Of a stretch of 21,821 nt of DNA, positions 14,900 to 21,821 are shown in pieces. A program made the translations under genes and the position numbers. Every line of letters starts with the position of its first letter. Position 1 is the stretch's first letter. The stretch covers positions 1 through 21,821 of IMG/VR virus record IMGVR_UViG_3300037322_000362; one strand, 5' to 3'. This DNA comes from a virus. The notes beneath the pieces were generated by a model. That model saw nothing but the letters and a program-made list of their open reading frames with translations, ran no database searches and was not told the origin of the DNA.

Positions 14900-15310
14900 A
14901 TGAGCAGCGAATTTTTTGACGTTTCAAACTTGGTTACTGACGAAACCAAAGAAGTTGCAGGAGTCTGGAAAGACTTGTCCTCTAATGCCAAAGTGAAGAT
15001 TGCCCGCTGGGGCAACACTGAGTTTACTCGCGCCCTTCGCCGTAAGTTCAAAGCGAATCGCGTTATCATGGAAGCTGACGACGACATTTCGGAGAAGGTT
15101 TCTACTGACCTTATGATCGAAGTGATGGCCGATACCATCCTGAAAGACGTTCAGGGCCTGGGGTTTCAGGGCAAACTTATCGAAAAGTACACTCCTGAGA
15201 TTGGCCGAAAGCTTCTTCAGATTAAAGATTTCCGAGACAAAATTAAGGGAATCGCTGAAGATACCGACGCTTACCTTGCTGGGAAAGAGGAAGCGTTGGT
15301 AAACGTGTAA
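14900..15310 (+). CDS. Tail assembly chaperone G
   Basis: This 136-residue, mostly helical, charged protein lies between the tail tube and tape measure genes, where long-tailed phages encode the chaperone that coats the tape measure during tail assembly and is absent from the virion. The chosen start at 14900 has AGGAG at 14888-14892 with seven bases spacing; the frame is open back to 14834, but that extension runs through the terminator and has no good ribosome binding site. The end (GKEEALVNV) overlaps a -1 frame that is open from 15256, which leads into the T-like reading frame. This G/GT arrangement is widely conserved in siphoviruses. Arginine codons are CGC/CGT, in line with the tail tube gene. 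Confidence 0.8.
   Translation: MSSEFFDVSNLVTDETKEVAGVWKDLSSNAKVKIARWGNTEFTRALRRKFKANRVIMEADDDISEKVSTDLMIEVMADTILKDVQGLGFQGKLIEKYTPEIGRKLLQIKDFRDKIKGIAEDTDAYLAGKEEALVNV
15298..15304 (+). other. Candidate -1 frameshift site, G to GT
   Basis: The last codons of G read GTA AAC GTG TAA. The heptamer GGTAAAC (15298-15304) is in the right register for a -1 slip: the A-site AAC can re-pair on AAA, while the P-site GTA to GGT re-pairing is imperfect. The new frame runs without a stop from here into the T-like region. A small hairpin can form nine bases downstream (arms 15314-15321 and 15326-15333 with one mismatch). That GT is made by frameshifting is well supported by the reading frames; the exact slip position is not. 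Confidence 0.45.
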
Positions 15311-15366
15311 AGGAAGCTGTCAAATGGCAACTTGTTTGGGGAAAAGAGAAAGACAATTTAGTTAAC

Positions 15367-15675
15367 ATGGCTAAGATATCTGGTAAGCTTCCGCCAGCTC
15401 TGCAGTCCCAGCCAGAAATTGACCCAATACTAGTTCCATACTTTAGAGCCTTTTTCAGTCTTAGCAGCGTTCGCGGTAACAGCATGGGGGCGGAGCTTCC
15501 TCTAACTCCTTCTGAGATACTAGCTTACGCAACTATTCATTGCTTTCTAGAGGACTTGCAGTTTTTCTACCGGGTAGTTACCGAGAGTGATTCTGTTTTC
15601 TTTGAACATTTAGCTGAAAAACAAAAAGCTAAGGGCTCTACAAAACCTAAGAAATCTTCCGGCCAAAGAAAGTAA
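15367..15675 (+). CDS. Tail chaperone T region, expressed as GT fusion
   Basis: The reading frame from ATG 15367 encodes 102 residues, but the same frame is open without a stop from 15256, overlaps the end of G and is at -1 relative to it. The natural product is therefore probably a GT fusion spanning 14900-15675 (about 258 residues) produced by programmed frameshifting. The ATG at 15367 has no good ribosome binding site. T is helical, ends with a Lys-rich tail (KQKAKGSTKPKKSSGQRK), and contains an aromatic patch (HCFLEDLQFFYRVV). In lambda the T part recruits the tail tube protein while G binds the tape measure; the same division is inferred here. A strong terminator follows the stop. Confidence 0.75.
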   Translation: MAKISGKLPPALQSQPEIDPILVPYFRAFFSLSSVRGNSMGAELPLTPSEILAYATIHCFLEDLQFFYRVVTESDSVFFEHLAEKQKAKGSTKPKKSSGQRK

Positions 15676-15678
15676 TTG

Positions 15679-15707
15679 AGCCCCCTATTCAGGGGGCTTT
15701 TCTTTTT
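15679..15707 (+). terminator. Intrinsic terminator after T
   Basis: An eight-base-pair stem (AGCCCCCT at 15679-15686 with AGGGGGCT at 15691-15698) closes an ATTC loop and is followed by a T-rich run (15698-15707, one C). It lies four bases after the T stop and 38 bases before the tape measure start. Some read-through must occur for the tape measure to be made, unless an unseen promoter lies between; I found no convincing one. Confidence 0.85.
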
Positions 15708-15745
15708 GTACCATGTACGCATACTCCACCGCAAGGGCTTCTTAA

Positions 15746-18700
15746 ATGAGTCAGCAAGGCTTTGAAGTTGATGTAAGCGCTGAAAAAGGCATTCAGGCCG
15801 TTCAGAGGCTTAATGCCGAAATTTTGGCAATCCCTGACAAGATTGATAAGGCGGCTAAGCAGATTAAAAAATCTGATTTCGGAGTGTCTGGAATCAGAGA
15901 AGAATTTAAGAGCTTAGGTAAAAGCATTCAAGATGACCTAAAAGGGATGATTAAGTCTGACCCTTTCAAGGTGCTTTCTGGAAGCACCAAAACTTTTACT
16001 GCTTCAGTAAAGGCAGCTAATAAAGAAATATCCGCTATGTCCGTTAGCTTAGAAAAGCTAGCTGGAATGAAAATGGGACCTCTTACCGGGGTCTTTAAAG
16101 CGGCTGAAGCCGCTAAAGCAAGAAAAGAGCTGGGGGAGCTGGCTAAGGAACAAGAGAAAGTAGCTAAGGCTTCTAAGGAAGCAGGGGATGCCATTGCCTC
16201 TAGCTCCAAGGCTGCAGAGACAGGTGCCATAGTCTTGTCTAAGGCTATAAAAGGAAGCATGACTGCTTCTCTGGACAACACAGCTGCTAAGCAAAAAGAA
16301 CTGCAGGTGATGAAGCAGCAGGAAGAAGCTTCTAAGCGTCAAGCTCAGATAGAAGCTTTGGTTCCGAAGATCAAAGAGGCGGGAGCCGTAGCTCAGAAAA
16401 AGTATCTTGAGCAAGTAATTCTTTCTAATTCGGCAGAAAAAGCTGGGCTTGTTTCTAAGCAAGAGTTGTCTAGGTATCTGCTATTGTTGCAGGCTAACTA
16501 CAAAACGTCGGGTACTGCAGCCGAGCTTCACACTAGGAAGATTACAGAAGCTAATTCGCAGTATGGAAAGACCAAAAGTCAGCTTATGTCTTTGATTCCT
16601 GGATATGACTTACTAGGGTCTGCAGCTAAAAGGTTTTCACACAGACAGGCAGGGATTTCTGCCGACATTGCTGTTGTTGGTGATTCTTTTAAGAAAGCTT
16701 TAACTCCTATGGAAACTTTTGGGTCTAAAGTAGCAGCCTTAACTCGCTTGCAGAATCACTTTGTTCAGACGAACGGAAAAGTAGGACTCTCCCAGCATCA
16801 GGCAGCTGAGTCGCTTAAAGTTTTTTCTTTGGAGCTTGTGAAAGCCACGAAAGGGAGACTGGACTTTAACTCTGCGCTTAAAGGGAGTGAGGCCGCTTCT
16901 GTTGCTGAAAAGACCAGACTGCAGGAACTTGCAAAGATAGTTAAAAATGATTTAGTCACTTCTTACGATAAGTTCAGGCAGCAGCTTAGAGACTTAATTA
17001 AGCTGAAGAAAGAGGGCTCGATATCCACTGACCAGTACAAAGATAAAGTTCTCCAGCTAAGAAATGCTCTCAACGCTAATGCTTCGGAAGCTCAGAAGTT
17101 TTTAATTAAGCTTAGAGAGCAAAATGCTGCCTTTGCTGAGGGCGGTAGGTTCGTGGCTGAAAGACTACAAGGGTTCTCCAAGCTGACTTCTACTCAGCAG
17201 GCTGCAGTGAGGACCGAAAAAGAATTAGCGGATGCTATCTTACTTTCTGGTAAGTACACCAAAGAAAGTTTGAGCATTACTCAGCAGTACTCGAACATAC
17301 GTAAAGCCCTGCAGACCGTCGAGAGGTCAGGAGCTGCAACCGCTGACCAGTATGCGGCAGCCCTCGCTAGAGTTAACTTAGAAGAGGACAAGGCTCTACG
17401 TAAAGCAGGCGAGCTGCTGTCAATGCGTCAGCGCTACGCCCAAGCAGTGACCAAGGGCCGGCAAGAAGTCGATACCTACCTCAATTCTCTTATAAGAGAG
17501 AATAGTGCGTTTGGTAAGTCGAACATAGAAGTTCTTAGGTCCTCGGATGCTTGGAGTAAGCTTTCTGTCGCTAAAAGGCGTGCTCTTGAAGTAGCCTATA
17601 AAAATAATGAAGGATTGAAGCAGGAAGCTAGTCTTTCTAAGTTTGTCGAAGACCAGCTGAGAAGAACTACCACAGCTGAAGAAAGGTACGCCCAATCGCT
17701 TGCCAAGCTGAACCAAGCTAGGATTGGCGGAAAAGTAAACACCGAACAGTACACTAGAATAGTAAAAGGCTTAAACTCAGAGCTTGATATCGGCAATGGG
17801 AAGATGGGCGCAATGCTCCCCAGAATGGGAGGAATGTCGTCAAGCTTTAGTGTGCTTAATCAAAGCACTTCAGCCTTCCGCGCCGCGCTTATGGGAGCTA
17901 ACCTAAGCTTCGGTATCTTTACTGGATCGACAATCGCTGCAGCTGCCGCTGCGTTTACTCTGTCTAAAGCTTTGTCTTTCTCTGTTAAATCTGGTGCTGG
18001 GTTTGAAGCCAAGTTCGAGCGAGCTGCTATCATCATGGGAGAGTATAGCTCTCAGATGGACGAGTTTGGCAGCAACGTAAGCCACGCCGGCAAAATGCTT
18101 AAAGAAAGAATAATCGACCTTGCTGAGGTAACTCAGTTCGGAGCTAACGAAGTTGCAGAAGCTGCAACTGTCATGGCTCAGGCCGGTTTCAATACTACTC
18201 AGGTAATGGCTGGCCTTGCCCCTACGCTAGATTTAGCAGCGGTAGGAATGATAGGAATGGCAGAGTCTGCCGACATTTCTTCAAACATGATGTACATGTT
18301 TGGTAAGAGAGCTTGGGAGCTGGACAATGTAGCTGACGTTTTAGTTACTACTGTTACTAATGCCAACTTAAACCTTTCTCAGCTTGCTAACACCATGTCC
18401 TACGCTGGTGGTGCTGCTACAGCCGCTGGGGTTGAACTTGAAACTGTGTCTGCAGCTATTGGCGTCTTGGCTAATACTGCGGCGCTCAAAGGCTCGAAAG
18501 CAGGTACAGCTTTAAGAACTGCTTTCCTTAACCTCGTCGCTCCGACTAACAACGTAAGGGAAGCTTTTAAGCTCATAAAAGTTGACTTAGACGCTTTCAC
18601 GCAGGGCGGGCAGCTGCAGTTTATTCCTTTGCTGAAAGCTATAAGAGACAGTGGCGCTAGCATGACAGCTCTTAAGGGCATCTTTCTTAAGACGGGCATA

Positions 18701-21700
18701 CAGGGTGGTCTGTCGATGGTCAAGTTCGTTGACCAGATTGAAGCCTTAGAACTTAAGCTTAGGGGCGCTAACGGCGAAGCTAGAAAAATGGCTGAGCAGT
18801 TAAGAGAAAATCTTAACGGAGAGATGGAAAAGCTTCGCTCTCTCATGGAGAGCGTGGCCGTAGACGCCTTTGATTTGTTTGGTAACGATCTCACCAGTCT
18901 AATCAAAAAAGTAAACAGTCTTATAGAAGAGAACAGAGTAAGAATAGTTAGCGTAATTTCGTACATAGCTGACTGGGGTCAGTCCATTGCTAACTTTTTC
19001 CTAAACTGGGGCGGAAGCCTTGCCAAGTTTCTCGGGTACTTAACTGCATTCTTAGTGTTAAGGTCTGCTATAAGCGCTATCGTTGGAATTTTCGCTGGAA
19101 TGGTGGGATACCTTTCAGCTCTCCAGACCAAGATGCTCGCTACGGCCGGTGCGTCTGCTTCTGCGGCTGCAGGGCACGACAGGCAAAGCTCTGCGCTGTT
19201 CAGGCTCGCAGTAAACGCCAGAACGGCCGAGAGAGCTATGATTGCCCTTACCTTGGCTCAGGGCATGGCCGGAGCAGGCGGCGCGGCCAGCGCGGTCAGG
19301 GCTGCAGGGGTTTCTTCAGCGATAGGCGGCACAGCTCTTCTTAGACAGGGAGGATCGTTTGATTCGGCTAGACAAGCTGCGGTTGCGTCAGGCGCTGCTT
19401 CAAACATCGCCATAGCTTCAGCAGGCGCTTTGACTCTTACTTCTAGACTGGCTTCCGCTGCTGGCTGGCTGCTAAAAGGGCTGACTTTTTTAAGCGGATG
19501 GGGCGGGCTTATCCTTGGGATAGTCGCTCTTCTCTCAGGTCCGATCATAGACGCCTTAGTAAACGTAGAAGATCAGGTTAAAGAAGTCAGAGACGCATTT
19601 GACGATTTCAAAAAACTGGCAGAGAAAAGCACTTACGGAGATTCTCTGTTAAGCGCAACTTCTTTAATGTCCACTAGAGAGCTTGAAGACCAGTATCAGA
19701 AGCTTGTAGCCAGTAACCAGCTTAAAAGAAAAGAGATTGAAGCCGCGCAGACTAAGGTTCTTGGGCTTGAAAGAAAGCACCTTGCCCAAGTTGCTAACCT
19801 TAAAGCTGCCTATATGGCAGACGGGTTCATGGGAGAAGCCGAAGCTCAGGCCGCCGCAGAGAGAAGTTCTCTTAAAGGAAGAGACTTTGAAAGGACTGCC
19901 CTTACCGAAAAGCTTAATTTCCTAAGAGCAGCAGGAAGTGAGCAAACTGAAATCATGCGTCAGCTTGCTATAGACATAGAAGCTTACGCTATCGTAGATA
20001 AAGCAGACAGCCTTAAAGCCATAGAAGAGTACTTTGCCGCTGCCATAGAAAGAGCTGTAACTTTTGCTGAAAACATGAAAAAGCTGGGACTGGGTAAACT
20101 GTTTAATCTAGATGAGCAGCTTAAAAGACTGCTCGATGTTCAGGCGTCAGCCATGATTAGGGCTGGGGTAGAAAACAAGCCGGAGCTTAACGATGTAGAC
20201 AACTCCGAAAACGACGCCGCCATTAGTGCTTCGATAAATTCTTTGAAGCAGTACTTAGACGCCTACGAGAAGGCTACTGATGGGGTCGCAGAGCATAATC
20301 AAAAGATAAGAGAAGCTGTTGAGCTGCAGAAGTTCCTCGGTCAAGGGTCCGCTGAACTTTCAAATATACTAAAAGACTACGGGTACTCTGCCAAGGAAGC
20401 CGGAGAAGCAATTAACTTTGTTAAAGACCAGAGCATAACCGACTATCTCGTAGACGGTCTTGCTAATCTTGACCCTAGATTTAAAGAGTTCAACAAGGAA
20501 ATTGCTTCCGCTAGTACGGAGTCTCTTACCTTTGAGCGCGCTATGGAGCTGATGAACGAGTCTATTCTTAGGCTTGAACCTTCGGCCAGGGCCGGGGCTA
20601 ATGCCCTTCTTCAGGGTCTTGTTCCTGCTATATATAGAGTTACCAGCGGATCTACTGAAGCAGAGAAAAGCTTTCAGAGCCTTAGAGAGAAGACTGAAGC
20701 CGACTGGACTAAGTTCGCTCCCCTAGAAAGCATAGAAGCTCAGATTCAAAAGTACATTGCGTCTTCTAACCTTTTGGCAGCTAACGACGGAGAAGTAGTT
20801 AAAACTACTTTGTACCGTGCTGCGGCCATGCGCATATACGGTTCGGCGCTTGAAGATAGCTTTACTGTAGAAGAGAAGCTGGCTGAGGCTAGAGAAGTAA
20901 ATAATCAGTTTGCGGGGCTTTCTGTAGATATCTCGAAAAGACTTGGCAAAGCTTACGGAAAGATGTATCAAGACTCTCCAGTAGGAATGCTTGAAGAAAG
21001 TAACGAACAGCTTAAGGTTCAGATTTCTCTGTTTGGAGAAGGTGCCGAGGCAATAGAACTTTATAGAGCTGCTGTTGAAGCCAGCGGGGGTGACCTTAAA
21101 GACTTGCAGGCAAACTTCATAGCGACTAAAAAAGCCAACATGGAGTTGACCAGAGAACTTCAGCAGATGGAGGAAGTTAGAGAAGTGTTTAGGTCGGCTG
21201 TTGACGACTTTGCTAACATCTGGTCCGACGTGTTTACCGGAGGAATCAAAAGCTTCAAAGACTTTGCTTCTAGAGTTAAAGATTCGTTTAAGAAGCTGAT
21301 AGCCGATTTGATCTATATGGCTATCAGAAATAACTTAATGAAGACTTTGCTCAATGAGGGGAGCGGGAACAGCCAAGGCTTTTTTGCCGCTGTAGTTCAA
21401 GGGTTCTCTTCCATGTTTGGAGGGGGACGCGGAGCTTCAAGTTCCGGCAGCGGAGGAAATGCCGGTTCTGGTTCTGGCGGCTTTGGAGCTTTGATCTCCA
21501 GTGGTATTCAAGCAATGACCGGGAATAATGCAACTTCCGGTGGTGGCGTGTTTGGTTCTACTAACTTTCTCGGAGAGCTTTTCGGCAGTTCTAGAGGGGC
21601 TCAAGGACAAGGGACTTCAGGAGCTGGAGGACAGGCGGGCTCTGGTTCTAGTGCTCAGAGCCTAATCCAGCTGGGCCAGCAGGCGTACAAAGGCTATAAG

Positions 21701-21821
21701 TGGGCCAGCGGCTTTTTCGGTTCTGGCGCAGTTTCAGGTGGCATCAGCGGAGGTGCTTCTTTAGCTAGCTCTGCTGGTGTCAATATTGGTGGGTATCAGA
21801 TAGGAGCTTTCGGAACTCAGG
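15746..21821 (+). CDS. Tape measure protein, 3' end outside window
   Basis: The frame from ATG 15746 is open to the window edge, giving at least 2,025 residues. The tape measure sets tail length and is ejected ahead of the DNA. Residues 1-750 are helical, coiled-coil-like and Lys/Ala/Gln-rich, with degenerate repeats such as LIKLKKEGSISTDQYKD and LNQARIGGKVNTEQYTR. Residues 753-1010 are a TP901-type tape measure core (LSQLANTMSYAGGAAATAAG, then GSKAGTALRTAFLNLVAP). Hydrophobic membrane-like segments follow near 1087-1125 and 1242-1271. After another helical stretch comes a lambda gpH-like C-terminal motif (DFANIWSDVFTGGIKSFKDF, about residues 1815-1834) and then a Gly/Ser-rich stretch (about 1891-1975). 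The likely ribosome binding site is AAGGG at 15733-15737. The stop codon lies beyond 21821. Confidence 0.92.
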   Translation, partial: MSQQGFEVDVSAEKGIQAVQRLNAEILAIPDKIDKAAKQIKKSDFGVSGIREEFKSLGKSIQDDLKGMIKSDPFKVLSGSTKTFTASVKAANKEISAMSVSLEKLAGMKMGPLTGVFKAAEAAKARKELGELAKEQEKVAKASKEAGDAIASSSKAAETGAIVLSKAIKGSMTASLDNTAAKQKELQVMKQQEEASKRQAQIEALVPKIKEAGAVAQKKYLEQVILSNSAEKAGLVSKQELSRYLLLLQANYKTSGTAAELHTRKITEANSQYGKTKSQLMSLIPGYDLLGSAAKRFSHRQAGISADIAVVGDSFKKALTPMETFGSKVAALTRLQNHFVQTNGKVGLSQHQAAESLKVFSLELVKATKGRLDFNSALKGSEAASVAEKTRLQELAKIVKNDLVTSYDKFRQQLRDLIKLKKEGSISTDQYKDKVLQLRNALNANASEAQKFLIKLREQNAAFAEGGRFVAERLQGFSKLTSTQQAAVRTEKELADAILLSGKYTKESLSITQQYSNIRKALQTVERSGAATADQYAAALARVNLEEDKALRKAGELLSMRQRYAQAVTKGRQEVDTYLNSLIRENSAFGKSNIEVLRSSDAWSKLSVAKRRALEVAYKNNEGLKQEASLSKFVEDQLRRTTTAEERYAQSLAKLNQARIGGKVNTEQYTRIVKGLNSELDIGNGKMGAMLPRMGGMSSSFSVLNQSTSAFRAALMGANLSFGIFTGSTIAAAAAAFTLSKALSFSVKSGAGFEAKFERAAIIMGEYSSQMDEFGSNVSHAGKMLKERIIDLAEVTQFGANEVAEAATVMAQAGFNTTQVMAGLAPTLDLAAVGMIGMAESADISSNMMYMFGKRAWELDNVADVLVTTVTNANLNLSQLANTMSYAGGAATAAGVELETVSAAIGVLANTAALKGSKAGTALRTAFLNLVAPTNNVREAFKLIKVDLDAFTQGGQLQFIPLLKAIRDSGASMTALKGIFLKTGIQGGLSMVKFVDQIEALELKLRGANGEARKMAEQLRENLNGEMEKLRSLMESVAVDAFDLFGNDLTSLIKKVNSLIEENRVRIVSVISYIADWGQSIANFFLNWGGSLAKFLGYLTAFLVLRSAISAIVGIFAGMVGYLSALQTKMLATAGASASAAAGHDRQSSALFRLAVNARTAERAMIALTLAQGMAGAGGAASAVRAAGVSSAIGGTALLRQGGSFDSARQAAVASGAASNIAIASAGALTLTSRLASAAGWLLKGLTFLSGWGGLILGIVALLSGPIIDALVNVEDQVKEVRDAFDDFKKLAEKSTYGDSLLSATSLMSTRELEDQYQKLVASNQLKRKEIEAAQTKVLGLERKHLAQVANLKAAYMADGFMGEAEAQAAAERSSLKGRDFERTALTEKLNFLRAAGSEQTEIMRQLAIDIEAYAIVDKADSLKAIEEYFAAAIERAVTFAENMKKLGLGKLFNLDEQLKRLLDVQASAMIRAGVENKPELNDVDNSENDAAISASINSLKQYLDAYEKATDGVAEHNQKIREAVELQKFLGQGSAELSNILKDYGYSAKEAGEAINFVKDQSITDYLVDGLANLDPRFKEFNKEIASASTESLTFERAMELMNESILRLEPSARAGANALLQGLVPAIYRVTSGSTEAEKSFQSLREKTEADWTKFAPLESIEAQIQKYIASSNLLAANDGEVVKTTLYRAAAMRIYGSALEDSFTVEEKLAEAREVNNQFAGLSVDISKRLGKAYGKMYQDSPVGMLEESNEQLKVQISLFGEGAEAIELYRAAVEASGGDLKDLQANFIATKKANMELTRELQQMEEVREVFRSAVDDFANIWSDVFTGGIKSFKDFASRVKDSFKKLIADLIYMAIRNNLMKTLLNEGSGNSQGFFAAVVQGFSSMFGGGRGASSSGSGGNAGSGSGGFGALISSGIQAMTGNNATSGGGVFGSTNFLGELFGSSRGAQGQGTSGAGGQAGSGSSAQSLIQLGQQAYKGYKWASGFFGSGAVSGGISGGASLASSAGVNIGGYQIGAFGTQ

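Noticed and set aside
15281-15287. GGGAAAG, identical to the lambda G-T slippery heptamer, in the G-T overlap
   Set aside because: It is read as GGG AAA G in the G frame, not as G GGA AAG, so it is out of register for the required -1 slip.
15706-15725. Possible promoter (TTGTAC and CATACT) before the tape measure
   Set aside because: The two hexamers are only eight bases apart, too close for a sigma-70 promoter, and the first overlaps the terminator T-run.
18400-18966. 188-codon open frame on the - strand inside the tape measure gene
   Set aside because: It is a shadow of the tape measure frame, with low-complexity Ser/Leu/Ala content and no gene-like context.

Overview
The window is a contiguous piece of a tailed double-stranded DNA bacteriophage genome (or a prophage): its late, structural half. 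All convincing genes lie on the + strand, are tightly packed (stop/start overlaps such as TAATG, ATGA and GTGA) and mostly have AGGAG-type ribosome binding sites. There is one tail tube gene and no sheath or baseplate gene, so the virion is probably a siphovirus with a long non-contractile tail. A GpA-type terminase and a lambda-like head/tail gene order fit a phage of Gram-negative bacteria, but the host cannot be named from the sequence. No tRNA, integrase, CRISPR array, insertion sequence or host gene was seen.

Layout. 1-183: a very G-rich, low-complexity leader unlike the rest of the window. 184-2630: a repeat-containing tail-fibre-like protein and a small unrecognised beta-rich protein. 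2641-4847: packaging genes (candidate small terminase, then GpA-type large terminase). 4801-6245: a probable lysis block (DUF5675-like protein, holin-like membrane protein, small membrane/coiled-coil protein) set between the terminase and the portal. 6252-10906: portal, S49-type prohead protease with a probable nested scaffold, decoration-like protein, major capsid protein. 10967-13587: head-tail joining and tail completion genes. 13597-15675: tail tube protein, then tail assembly chaperones G and T, apparently joined by a -1 frameshift. 15746 to the right edge: a very large tape measure protein, still open at the window end after about 2,025 codons.

How the genes work together. TerS/TerL cut and pump DNA through the portal into a prohead built from the capsid protein on a scaffold that the S49 protease clears; the decoration protein may then stabilise the shell. 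Connector, stopper and tail terminator proteins close the head and join the tail, which is built on the tape measure with the help of G and GT. The DUF5675/holin/coiled-coil group would release progeny. Stem-loops after the capsid gene, after the tail tube gene and after T split the late transcript where gene dosage must change: capsid and tail tube are needed in hundreds of copies, the tape measure in only a few. The high-copy genes also use more CGN arginine codons than their AGA/AGG-rich neighbours.

The points most worth a second look are the (GGGGCC)-like G-quadruplex-prone leader, the branched stem-loop before the tail chaperone, the non-classical frameshift site, the nested scaffold start, the DUF5675 protein as a possible lysis enzyme, and the size of the tape measure. 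Most of the window is recognisable phage structural machinery; no wholly new system was identified.
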